Assembly: GCA_019096065.1 (NCBI GenBank)
Contig: JAGUCH010000002.1
Span: 13,280,501 to 13,344,500, forward strand
Reading direction: 5' to 3'
DNA from: Paracyclopina nana
Taxonomy: Eukaryota > Arthropoda > Copepoda > Cyclopoida > Cyclopettidae
Length of the DNA stretch: 64,000 nucleotides
Part shown: piece by piece, positions 54,451 to 64,000 of the stretch
Position numbering within the stretch: the first letter of the stretch is position 1
Layout of the letters: every line of letters starts with the position of its first letter
Position numbers and translations under genes: made by a program
Notes under the pieces: model-generated
Databases searched by the model: none
Told to the model about the DNA's origin: nothing
Seen by the model: only the letters and a program-made list of their open reading frames with translations

Positions 54451-57400
54451 ATGGACGAGGAGGAGGAGGCACCAGCGGCGGCAGCAGCCTCGGCGGCTGT
54501 CGAGGCCTCCACCGATGATTCCTGCTCGCTCGCGACCTCGAACGCAGTCTGGGCCGTTGGCTCGCGGCTGGAGTCCAAAGCGCGGGACTCCAACGGGGGT
54601 GAACAGTGGTTTCCCGCCAAAGTGTTGGAGGTGGAGGCCGAAGGCCGCGGTGTTCTAGTTCACTACATGCAGTGGAACGCCCGTCACGACGAGTGGATCC
54701 CGTCCAACAGCCCGCGGCTTAGGCCGGCGGCAATTAACTGTGGCTCTAGTGGCAAGAGCAGTCGGCACAACAGTGGAGGTGAGCTTGACAGTCTGGCCTC
54801 ACCCCTGGCCTCGCCCACTGCTTTGGCAGCAGCCTCGCAACTGCCAACGCCGTTGCCCGCTCACAAGGACTTCAAGCCCAACGAGAAGGTCATGGCGACG
54901 TGGAAGCTCAATCGCAAATATCTGGCCACAGTGATCAAGTATGAGCCAACCGATGGCACGTACCTGGTTGAGTTCTATGACGGTGTTCAGTGCAACGTGA
55001 AGCCCAATAATATGCGGCGACCCAGGAAGGGTGAGGAGGATCTAGATCAGCAGGAGATCCTCAGAGTCAATGGTGCAGAGGCGGAATCTGCCGAGAACTC
55101 GGACAACGACGAGTTGCTACCACAAACCTCCTCCTCCTCTTCAGGTCGAAGAGAGAGAAAGCGAAAATTTGATGTGAAAGAGCTCCTGAACATTCGTAGC
55201 GTCAAATCGCTGAGAAGCAACTCTAAAGAGGACTCGGTGGACTCTCCAGTGAGCAACAGTGCATCGTCAACAGCCAAAAAAGATCCTGAAGCATCAAAGC
55301 GGAGCAAGCGGCGCTTGGACCGGCTGCACAAGTCAGAGGAGGCCTCACCGCCACCCACACCTACAGCGCCTTCTCCAGTTGTGGTTAATGGCAGTAGCAA
55401 CAAAGCCAGAACCAAATCGTTGAACCTTGAGGATGGACCGGCCCTTGCAGCCGTGACGGGCAAGCGAGAGCGGCGAAAGAAAAAGTTCTGGGATGAGGAG
55501 CAGGACAAAAGCAACATTTCGGTCAACAACAGCTCTTCTTCCAACACTGCATCCACGACTGGCTCAAGTGTTAATGCCTCCTCGTCTGCCCTGAAACGAA
55601 AATCGTTGACTGTGGGTAGCCGAGTGTCGTCGCCTGTGCCCCGTAAGAGCAGCAAAAAGTCATCGGAGAAGAGTGATCAGGTGAAAGATGACCATCAACC
55701 CAAGTCCAATGGTGCAGCTCTGATTGACGAAGATGGTATTGTGAGCGGGACCAAAGAGAGTAATGCCAAAACGACCGGGAAGGAGAATGGGAAAGTGCTG
55801 CCATACCTGCAGTTCGATCTCACCTCGGACCCAGAGCTGATTGCAGAGAAAATGATCGAGGGTGTGAATATTCCTGGTATGGGCCAGCCCATCCCAGTGG
55901 ACAGCTCCAGCCTTCCTGATGGGTGGGAGAAGCGCGTGATCCAACGTCGCATTGGCATCACTAAGGGCAAGTGGGATGTATACATCACGAACCCTGAGAC
56001 AGGCAAGTCATTTCGCTCCAAGACCGAGCTGCAAAAGCACTTGGACGAGCGTAAGCTGCCCTATTCGAGTGAAGCATTCGACTTTTCACTTGACGACAAT
56101 CTCAAGAGGCTGCGTCAGATATGGAAACAGTACAAAGTGAAACCCTTCCTGAACAACCCCAAGGGAACGGGGAGCACCAACTTCAAGCATGTGCCTGCAA
56201 AAATCACCCAAGTCCAAGATTCTGAAGTGACAGGCCGTGGTCCCCCCGCAGCCGCTGTAGCACCGGTGGTCAACAACGCCGGATCTACTCCGCCACCCTC
56301 GGCTTCCTCGACATCATCATTGTTGTCCCTAAAGACGTCTCCACTGCAGCAACTAATTGCTGGCAGCAGCGATCTATCATGTCTGACAGAAATTGCTGTT
56401 GAATCTGAAACGGGTCAGGGCTTGCGTTGCTCGATTTCCAAGTGTGGTAAGCTGTTCCGCAACAACCGGCTGCTGCGACAGCATATCAAGCACTACCACC
56501 CAAAAGTGTATGAAAATCTGCTCCACAAGCATCCTCAAATTGGTGAGGACATTTCAGAGCCCACCTCTCCGGAGGGTAGGAGGCTGTCGGATAGTGAGCA
56601 CTTGAACGATGGCTTTCAGAGTTGTGACAACAGCAGTAGGAAGCGAAAGCCTTCTGCTGACAGCAAAAGCAGGAACAGCTCAAGCATCCCCTTCGACGAG
56701 AACTGCACCGATCAGTTTGAGTTCGCCAAGGCCACCAATCGGCGGCGGAAGTTGTCTGGAAAACGGTCCCAGGTGGATGAAGACACTCCGCTCTCAAGCA
56801 TGCTCTACGAGCAGGATGATGATGATGTTTCCTTTCTGTCTCGAAGGACTCGAAATGACAGTGTGCTCTCATCCAGCGTTTACAGTGACAATGAGGATGC
56901 CAGTGTTGACCACCCAACACCGCTGCTGCACCATCAGCAGTCGCATCAACAGCGTAGCAGCAACTGTCCTCCGACCCCGCCAACGTTCCGATTAAGCAAG
57001 CGTCGACAGGCTCAGATGAGAAAACGCATCCAGCAGCCCATCATTCGTGTCAGCAAAATTGATGACGCTCCCCTGGGCCGAGACTGTGAGCTCATGTCGC
57101 TCAATGTTACATCGACCTCGGCGACCTCAGCCGTCGGCTCTAGTGCGACATCCCCGAACAGTGGCTTGAATTTACTAGAAAGTGCCACTGCAGCCTCCTC
57201 CTCCTCTTACCCCCCATCCGAGATGGACGCTTCTGTGGCCGGATCTGAACACTTAACCACCGAAGAACTGGTGAACTGCACGTGCCGTCGCACTGAAGAG
57301 GACGGTCTCATGATTCAATGTGATATTTGTTTGTGTTGGCAGCACGGCTATTGCGTGGGCATTGAAGACGAGGATCCCGTCCCTGAAAAACACGTTTGCG

Positions 57401-58671
57401 AGACTTGCAGGCAGCCGCCCGGAGGCCGCACCGAGTCGAGGTTTTCGATAGACCAGGATTGGCTGAAGGAGGGCAAACTACCATCTTGCGAGGCCGTCCT
57501 GTCCAACATGCCTAGCAAATGGAAGTCTTCATCGGCTGTTGCTGACAAGGAGACCGCATTTAGAAAATTGTCAGAGCTGATGGCCGACCTGGTTAATCTG
57601 GACAAGGTCCTCCACGGTCTTAGAGTCAAGTTGCACGTGGCTAGCCAGCCAAACAATAGCAAAGTGTTCATGTGGTCTTCAGTCTGGAGCCTGCCCACTC
57701 AGCAGCCGGTGGTGGTGGGCCCTCCATCAGAGCAAGAGTCAATTGTGGTGGACATCAAAGAGGAGGCAGCAGAGGAGGAGCGGCTTCAGCCATCGGCTCC
57801 GGTTGATGCCAATGCAGTGGCAGATAAGCTGAACATGATGACTTCCAATGCACTTGCTGCTGAGTCAAGTCCCCCTGAAGTGCCGAAAGTGAACGGCGAT
57901 TCAGATTCTCAGCTGAAAAATGATGACAATTGCGAGATGAGCGCCAACCCCGCCACAAATGACTCCCCTTCACCTAGTCACGATCACATTTCCCCGCAAA
58001 TGGAGGAAGAGGGAGGAGGAGAGGAGGAGCTGCCCACGAAGCAAGAGGAGGAGAGCGAAGAAAAAACTCCGTTTGATAAGACTGAAAATGACCACCAGAA
58101 GAAGGAAGAGCCTTTCCTCACCAATGGCAAAGTAGCTAGTAACGATGATGATGGAAAGCAGCAGCCTTCAAAATATGAGGACAACAAGGCTAGCAACGGA
58201 CCTTTAGTTTCAGCTGAGGAAGATGAAGCCATGCTTGATGCTAGCTTCATTCCTTCTCTATCAGAGGTGGAGAGGCTTCTGCCAAGCGTAATACAGGCCA
58301 TGGACAGCATTGACAACAAGGCAACCACTGCAACGAACTCAGCTCCAGACTTGGCTGCCAAGCCTCCTCGACTCAACAACAACTCTGCTGGCACATCCAC
58401 GCCTCCCATGTTCATCCCGGAGCCTAAAAGACTTGACAGAGACGAGTGCAGGCTCAACCTGCTGCAGCACATTGCCAGTGTCCAATTTGAAGTTGAACGA
58501 CGCTTCTCGGCCATTGAGGCTGCTCTGGACAAAATTGAGACGATGCCAGGCAACCTCAGCGCTGGTCTCATCACCAGCCTTATCAACGGCAGTGAGAGCA
58601 AAATCAAGACCAAGCTCACCATGCTCTTGCAGGACTTGGCTATAGCCAGACAATTAGTGTGGACTCTGTGA
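54451..58671 (+). CDS. MBD-R2: MBD-R2/PHF20-like chromatin protein
   Basis: Homologue of Drosophila MBD-R2 and vertebrate PHF20, the chromatin-reading subunit of the NSL (MOF acetyltransferase) complex. One exon, 1,406 residues. Two Tudor/MBT-like repeats come first (WFPAKVLEVEAEGRGVLVHY about residue 50; KVMATWKLNRKYLATVIKYE about residue 150). Then an MBD-like domain from residue 490 (GWEKRVIQRRIGITKGKWDV, TELQKHLDERKLPY), a C2H2 finger at about 658-680 (LRCSISKCGKLF, HIKHYH), a PHD finger at about 940-985 (VNCTCRRTEEDGLMIQCDIC, WQHGYCVG, CETCRQPP), long disordered Ser/acidic linkers and a C-terminal helix. The N-terminal THAP domain of fly MBD-R2 is not seen here. The ATG at 54451 sits in GCCATGG context. 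Confidence 0.93.
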   Translation: MDEEEEAPAAAAASAAVEASTDDSCSLATSNAVWAVGSRLESKARDSNGGEQWFPAKVLEVEAEGRGVLVHYMQWNARHDEWIPSNSPRLRPAAINCGSSGKSSRHNSGGELDSLASPLASPTALAAASQLPTPLPAHKDFKPNEKVMATWKLNRKYLATVIKYEPTDGTYLVEFYDGVQCNVKPNNMRRPRKGEEDLDQQEILRVNGAEAESAENSDNDELLPQTSSSSSGRRERKRKFDVKELLNIRSVKSLRSNSKEDSVDSPVSNSASSTAKKDPEASKRSKRRLDRLHKSEEASPPPTPTAPSPVVVNGSSNKARTKSLNLEDGPALAAVTGKRERRKKKFWDEEQDKSNISVNNSSSSNTASTTGSSVNASSSALKRKSLTVGSRVSSPVPRKSSKKSSEKSDQVKDDHQPKSNGAALIDEDGIVSGTKESNAKTTGKENGKVLPYLQFDLTSDPELIAEKMIEGVNIPGMGQPIPVDSSSLPDGWEKRVIQRRIGITKGKWDVYITNPETGKSFRSKTELQKHLDERKLPYSSEAFDFSLDDNLKRLRQIWKQYKVKPFLNNPKGTGSTNFKHVPAKITQVQDSEVTGRGPPAAAVAPVVNNAGSTPPPSASSTSSLLSLKTSPLQQLIAGSSDLSCLTEIAVESETGQGLRCSISKCGKLFRNNRLLRQHIKHYHPKVYENLLHKHPQIGEDISEPTSPEGRRLSDSEHLNDGFQSCDNSSRKRKPSADSKSRNSSSIPFDENCTDQFEFAKATNRRRKLSGKRSQVDEDTPLSSMLYEQDDDDVSFLSRRTRNDSVLSSSVYSDNEDASVDHPTPLLHHQQSHQQRSSNCPPTPPTFRLSKRRQAQMRKRIQQPIIRVSKIDDAPLGRDCELMSLNVTSTSATSAVGSSATSPNSGLNLLESATAASSSSYPPSEMDASVAGSEHLTTEELVNCTCRRTEEDGLMIQCDICLCWQHGYCVGIEDEDPVPEKHVCETCRQPPGGRTESRFSIDQDWLKEGKLPSCEAVLSNMPSKWKSSSAVADKETAFRKLSELMADLVNLDKVLHGLRVKLHVASQPNNSKVFMWSSVWSLPTQQPVVVGPPSEQESIVVDIKEEAAEEERLQPSAPVDANAVADKLNMMTSNALAAESSPPEVPKVNGDSDSQLKNDDNCEMSANPATNDSPSPSHDHISPQMEEEGGGEEELPTKQEEESEEKTPFDKTENDHQKKEEPFLTNGKVASNDDDGKQQPSKYEDNKASNGPLVSAEEDEAMLDASFIPSLSEVERLLPSVIQAMDSIDNKATTATNSAPDLAAKPPRLNNNSAGTSTPPMFIPEPKRLDRDECRLNLLQHIASVQFEVERRFSAIEAALDKIETMPGNLSAGLITSLINGSESKIKTKLTMLLQDLAIARQLVWTL

Positions 58672-59091
58672 GCAAAGAAAGAAAAAGAGCTCCTCCATTT
58701 TACAGTGAATTTAAAAGTGGAAAATTAAAGATAGATCGAGTGAAGAAGAAAGCCACGACCTATTATGAATAGTAACAACAAAGCCACTACTGCTACGTCC
58801 ATGTTCTCGCACAGAGCCATATAATTTCAACTTCACCCTCTACTATACTTCTTCTATTTACGTACATAAAGAGTTTGACTACTACTATTATACTGATGAT
58901 GATCATCTTTTGGGGAAAAAAAAAACATTGATTGCCAAAAAAGGCTAGCAATTGCGACGAGAAATAGACAACCGGTACAACAGAATAATGATGGGCGTAT
59001 ATTTCATCTTAGGTCACGTAGAAAACATATAAATACTATGCGGATTAAAATAGGTGATTCTATGTGAGATAGAATTAAAACTGCGTTACTT
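58672..59091. other. 3' UTRs of convergent MBD-R2 and PAN2
   Basis: 420 bp between the two stop codons. An ATTAAA-type signal for MBD-R2 lies at about 58724. No coding segment. Confidence 0.4.
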
Positions 59092-62000
59092 CTACGACTT
59101 CTCTTCGTCCTCGGGCGTCTTCCAACTGCAAGCCTTGCCACGCTCGTACAAGCCATTCAAGGCCTCGATCAGTTTGTCCTCGGCCTTCAATTCGAGGTAC
59201 TTTTTGTACAGCTTCAGAGCAGTTACTGCATCTTCTATGGAGTCGTGAGTAACGCCTTGGATCTTCTGGTCCAAGAAGTACCAAGCCAGAAACTTGAGCG
59301 AGACCATCCTATGGTGAGGCAGGTGGAAGAGCAACACCGTGTCCTTGATTTGCTCAGGTGGGACAACGATGTTGATCACCTTGAAGTCGTTCTTAAGGCC
59401 GTGGCCAATGAAGATGACACCCGTGTCAACCAAATAGCGAAGCTTCTTGTAGGTCGACTTGAGAGTAGTCAAGTGTTTGGAGCTATAATTGGCATCCAGG
59501 TCTCCAGGCTTGATCCCAGAGAATTTCGTTACATAGTCTACCACTTGCTCCTGAGTAGAGATGTAGTCATCAATGAATGGAGTTCCCTCCATATGCTCAT
59601 TGCCGCGAACGCACGTGATTCGAGCAACCGACCTGCAATTGCGGAAAAAACTAGCATTTAGAGCAAAAATACTAATAAAAAAAAGAAAGCACTTACATTT
59701 GGGCCGCTTTGATGGTTGAGACTTTGCCGTCACTTCGGAGTTCAGACTCTTCTTGGTTGAGAGTGACAAACTCAGCATCAATGGCCACCAAGTCACCCTT
59801 TTTGGGCATCTCTTCTGAGCTCAGAGGAATGAAAGTTATGCGCTTCCGTCCGCCTCGCTGAGCAAGGGATTTGTCCTCCAAAAATACTTCTGCGGTGATT
59901 GGGTTGTTGAAAGTGATTTCGGAAAGTGGAGATTCCACTTGTCGTGCTTGATAGAGCAAAATGCATGGAACTTTCCAAGCTGGGTGAACTGCCACTGCCT
60001 CACTTGGCAAAATTGTTGTGATGGAGAAGTCGTTGAATACATACCACTGACTCACCTGATGATCAATAAAGATTTCAAACTTGAAATAAAAAGTAATTTT
60101 TCGTTGACGTCTTACCGGTGAGGCAATTTTTGCATGATACGTGGGGCCAACATTGATGGTGGCAACAATATTGACAGCTTTTCCAGTGGCAGGATCCATG
60201 ATTGCCCAACAGATTCCATACCTAAAAGAGCAACCAAATTCATTGACATCAGCAGCAATTGGTTTAGAAATAGACTCACAATTCGTATTCCTTGGAGGAA
60301 ACAACCGAGTCATTGCTCTCAGAGCTGCCAGGCACAACCTTTCCACTCGATAGTAAATTCAACCTCATATTTGATGGAATCCAAGAGATGCCCAGACTGG
60401 CACATTTGGCACCAACGTCCTCTTTTACTGGTTCAGAGACGGGGCTGTCACCTTCCGGATGCCAGAACTTGCAATCTGGCCGAGTGCAACTACTTCCATA
60501 CCGACAAGGCTTAGACTGATGCTGAGACTTATTTGGTGGGACAGCCTCGGGAACGATCGGAACAGCCTTTTCATCTTCAACAGCTTCCGAAGACTTTGGA
60601 GCATGCTCTTCGTACAAAAGCTCCATTTGATTAACCCAAAAGGCCACATCTTGAGGATTATCCTAAACAGAAAAGTTTTATAAAACATGCCTTTAATTTT
60701 TTTTAGAATTCTCAAAATTACCATGCCAGCATTTAGGGTGAGGACGTTGGGAAGTGTATGAAGGTTCCTTGTTTGATTGGTTGTCTGGTATTTCCTGCAA
60801 ACCTCACACCAAGCAGGAGTGGTCTGCTCTGGGCACAAGGAAGAGCAGACAATATCCTGGAAGCCCACTTTATGACTTCCTTCCGGATACATCATATTGC
60901 AGAGCAACACAGTGTCATTTTTGCAGATTTTCTCTTTGCAGCGAGTGCAAACGTTCACTTTCTCTTGGACCATTCCGAAGAGTTTGCTGAACAGAGATTC
61001 AGCTTCATTGTTGACTGACAAGTTGACTTGCGTGGGCTGATCTAGCGCAGCAGAGATCTCTTTGCCCATATCTTCCACGTTGACAGCTGCAGGCCTACTA
61101 TTCTTTGACGGACTTGAAGCTGGCTTAGCATACATCTTTCCAGGCTTCTCCTTGTCCATCAGGGGATTGATTTGCATGTAGATTTGCTGCAGAATGAACC
61201 GATTCCAGCTTTGCATCAAGCTGGGTACATTGCAGTCCCATACTGCATTTTGCTCCGTGAATATGAGGCCAAGGTTCCAAAACTCCGGAATGGTACGGAG
61301 GGCTCTGAGGAAATTGGCAGACTGACATGGCATTCCTGGACTGATGTCCATCATATGGAAGAGAAAGGAGAGCTCACAGCAGATGCAGTTCTCACGAGAG
61401 CAGGTGTGGTTCAGGAGTATGAGGCGTAGTTTTTCGCTGAAATAGAGGATTTGCAGCATAGAGTTGCAATAAGCATTAGGCAAGGAGGCTTCCAGGCCAC
61501 AAAATCCAGTACGGTTGTACCGGTCAAAGTCGAAGTCATCTGTGCCCATTTTTGACAGCTTGACGGCCACTCTTCGGTAATATTTGGGAATCATGCTCAT
61601 GGCTGCAGCTGACACGCCAGAAGACCCCGAGTTGTTTGGGTCATTCTCCTCACTGACTGACCCAAGGCCAGCCCTGGAGTTATGATGGTTCTCAGGCCTC
61701 GTCTTCAAGTTGGTGTACTTCACCACGTTGCGTTTGGCATTGGTGAGATTGCGAGCATAGCCAATTGTGCCCACGACTTTCATGCTCTTGAGAATGTCAG
61801 CATCAATGTCCGGAGTTGGCCTATACGCTGGACGCATAAAACGCTCGGGCCAAAAGTCAGACAAATACGAAGTTTGTCCACTGGGCAAATGCGGCCTTGG
61901 AACTGAAGAGTAAATGGCAAACTCGTCATTGATGTCCATGGGAGGAAGCTGCTCCACAGGATCGGCGAATTCAGAGTCTCTGGCATATGGGTTGAGCACA

Positions 62001-63274
62001 GGATCTGCCACTGATGAGTATAAGTGCACCGAATTACCGGTATCTCCAAATGCCAGGCATTGATTCGAGGGCGATATATCCATGCACATAGTGTTGGAGC
62101 CTTCCAAAGCTGAGTGGACTTGAAACATGGACATTGAAGGAGTAGTCAGCGCGGCAGTGTCCACCAGTTGGACTTGGCCAATGCTGGAGAGCACAACAAT
62201 GCGAGAGGACATGGAAGGTAGAAACCGCAGTTGATATGGTACAAGCATGGTTTGGATGGGGGAAATTGCTCGCAATATCCTGAGGTCATAGACCATTAGG
62301 AAACGATCTGGTGCCCTGCAATATAAAAAAGGTGACAATGCAATGCAGTACATTTGAAAGAATAATGAGTTTACCTAGCAGTTACCAAGTGATGACCATG
62401 CACGTCTAAATCTGATAGTCCTCCCGTGCCGTCGATTTTGTGAGCTACTTTGAGCGTCAAAGGATCGCGAAGATAAATGCGGCCCGAGGGTGCATCGCCG
62501 GATACCACAAAACGGCTATGATCTCTCAAAATCGCATTAGTACCATCTTTGACATCATCAATGATTTTGAACTCTTTCTTAGAGCCAACATCAAAATCGA
62601 TGAGCTTCTCTTGCATCCCTCCTAATACAGCACGACCTGTCCTTCCATTTATGAGAAGGCTATGCATATCGGTCCTACAATTCAGTAAAGAAAAATTAAA
62701 TCCTAAAGCAGAAATACTAGTTGACTTACATGTTGTCAGAAGTGTGAGTAAAACAAGGGATTCCTCTGCGCAATTGAGATCGAAGACCGGTGGGTGTCAA
62801 AGCTAAAATACCATGATCCATGGTAAGAATGTTGCGAATTTCGTCCGTAGGATGCACTTGAAAAGACGTGTACTTTTGCATATGCGTGCCATAGTAGGAT
62901 GTCACCTGCTCAGTGATAAAGTCAAACAATTTGCATACAGTGAAATTGCTCAAGGAGACTTACGTGGCCACTTTTCGTACCCATCCAAAGCAGATCTTCG
63001 TAGGTGTCAAAGGCCACGAAGTTGATTCCCACCTCGTTGTCCTTTTGGATGCCATCCCCCAAAACGCTGTTGAGAAGCTCAAACTCATTTGCAGGCAGGT
63101 AGGCCTCGGTGTCTGAAAATTTTTCAAAATTATGTTTACAAGAGGAAACCAATGAGAGAAAAAGCGACAAAGTTAATTACCATCATAGCCGTTTTCATAG
63201 TTTTCACCGTTGCTAGCGTCCTCGCCATTTTCGTCCATGATTCCGTCACTTTGCTCAACGTATTCCAAATCCAT
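59092..63274 (-). CDS. PAN2: PAN2, poly(A)-specific deadenylase catalytic subunit
   Basis: Catalytic subunit of the PAN2-PAN3 complex, which trims mRNA poly(A) tails in the cytoplasm. Nine minus-strand exons join in frame: 63274-63181, 63112-62964, 62905-62730, 62674-62375, 62315-60722, 60662-60280, 60221-60116, 60055-59697, 59632-59092 (1,233 residues). In order: a WD40 propeller, a linker ([16 protein letters not shown]), a catalytically dead ubiquitin-hydrolase-like domain ([20 protein letters not shown]) and a DEDD RNase ([49 protein letters not shown]). An unusual CCCH zinc-finger-like motif, [20 protein letters not shown], lies inside the hydrolase-like domain, encoded by 60662-60280. 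Confidence 0.96.
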
Positions 63275-63814
63275 TTTTGTTTCTTAAATGGAGTGTCACT
63301 CGCGTTCTAACAAGTTAGAAAATGTGAAAGAATAAAAGTGGTTTGTTGACACTGCACACTGAGCGGTGTCAAATAGCAGACTGAAGAAACGAGTGAAGCT
63401 CTCTTGTTTATAAGGCGCTATTTTGACAATATTTTCCGAGTTGGTAGTACTAAAACTAAGGCGTATCATTTTCGACTAAATACCCTGTAAACGTAAAAAT
63501 TGACTTCTTCGGTCGCATACATCGAGTTCTATTAATTCTATTAATATAAAAAATGTTAAAAGACATTTTTTCTCACATTTGAGTGATAAAGGAGCATTTG
63601 ATGACTTCAAAAGTGCCATCAAAAAGATTTGGTGAGCAAATTTCGATCCCTTCAAGACTCGGAAAATAAACAACGTTACTGGATTTTCCGACCTGTCTGA
63701 TCAATTTTGTTTTCTTTAGAATTGGCTTTTCGAGGCATTTCACTAAGTTGACCATCTAGCAACGCTATATAAGCTAAAAAAGATGGAACGCCTGCTCCTC
63801 TGATAATCTCAAAC
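63275..63814. promoter_or_regulatory. Divergent promoter region, PAN2 and TRAPPC1
   Basis: 540 bp between the two start codons. A TATATAA at 63766-63772 lies 43 bases before the TRAPPC1 ATG, so it would suit that gene with a short 5' UTR. Nothing equally clear for PAN2. Confidence 0.45.
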
Positions 63815-64000
63815 ATGACCATTTACAATTTGTACATTTTTGATGAAAAGGGGGCCTTGTTGTACTACAAAGAATGGCTACGGAAGAAGCACACCTCCAT
63901 GGACAAGCCCGAGGTCGGTTGGTCACATTCTCCATATTTTCAAAGAAAGGAGCAATTTTCAGATATTTCTAGGAAGGCAAGCTCCTCTATGGAATGCTCT
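63815..64000 (+). CDS. TRAPPC1: TRAPPC1 (Bet5), 5' part
   Basis: Small longin-fold subunit of the TRAPP tethering complex, the exchange factor for Rab1 in ER-Golgi traffic. Exon 63815-63913 encodes [20 protein letters not shown] then [13 protein letters not shown]. An intron of 59 bp follows, and exon 63973 onward gives EGKLLYGML before the window ends. Human TRAPPC1 reads MTVHNLYLFDRNG and KLMYGMLFS at the same places. Confidence 0.93.
   Translation, partial: MTIYNLYIFDEKGALLYYKEWLRKKHTSMDKPEVGWSHSPYFQRKEQFSDISRKASSSMECS

Noticed and set aside
63783-63803. Seven-codon upstream frame before TRAPPC1
   Set aside because: It begins only about 11 bases after the likely TATA box, so it is probably upstream of the transcription start.

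Overview
The window is nuclear DNA from an arthropod. The evidence is intron-bearing genes with short GT-AG introns (many 45-60 bp), an arthropod-type painless TRPA channel, pipe/HS2ST-like sulfotransferases, a PHF20/MBD-R2 protein, and the best family matches being arthropod or metazoan throughout. I cannot fix the order. Hexapod or crustacean is most likely. All exon joins below were worked out by hand, and the joined reading frames close without a stop.

Layout. 1-2861: 3' part of a painless-like TRPA channel (+). 2862-5844: repeat-bearing intergenic DNA. 5845-12564: an FHOD/Fhos formin (-). 12565-15099: non-coding, with one inverted repeat. 15100-17429: two tandem, divergent pipe/HS2ST-like genes (-). 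17513-17731: an orphan glutaminase-like last exon (-). 19249-20434: fructose-1,6-bisphosphatase (+), tail to tail and only 14 bp from 20449-22281, adrenodoxin reductase (-). 22810-23765: an unrecognised two-pass membrane protein (+). 24399-27333: an unrecognised PHD-finger protein (-). 28426-29979: RCC1 (-), divergent from SMUG1 (30462-31217, +). 31616-32164: UBE2M/Ubc12 (+). 54451-58671: MBD-R2/PHF20 (+), convergent with PAN2 (59092-63274, -). PAN2 is divergent from TRAPPC1 (63815 to the window end, +).

The unusual part is 32551-53301. It is bounded by inverted repeats of about 424 bp and looks like one composite mobile structure. Inside lie: a Mutator-like MITE with a 10-bp target duplication, whose empty site survives in the opposite arm; smaller terminal-inverted-repeat elements that carry tRNA-like sequences with good A and B boxes and oligo-T stretches; a symmetrical array of nine forward and nine inverted copies of a roughly 14-bp motif; paired hairpin elements; an intact-looking four-exon gene of unknown function (37222-38077); and a very young Bel-Pao LTR retrotransposon (40531-50216) inserted into one of the tRNA-bearing elements. 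Without the retrotransposon and the MITE the structure would be about 10.6 kb. I recognise no transposase in it.

The flanking host genes are mainly housekeeping: gluconeogenesis (FBPase), mitochondrial electron transfer to P450 or Fe-S targets (FDXR), Ran nucleotide exchange (RCC1), uracil repair (SMUG1), neddylation (UBE2M), chromatin (MBD-R2, PHD protein), mRNA deadenylation (PAN2) and vesicle tethering (TRAPPC1). I see no sign that they form a common pathway.
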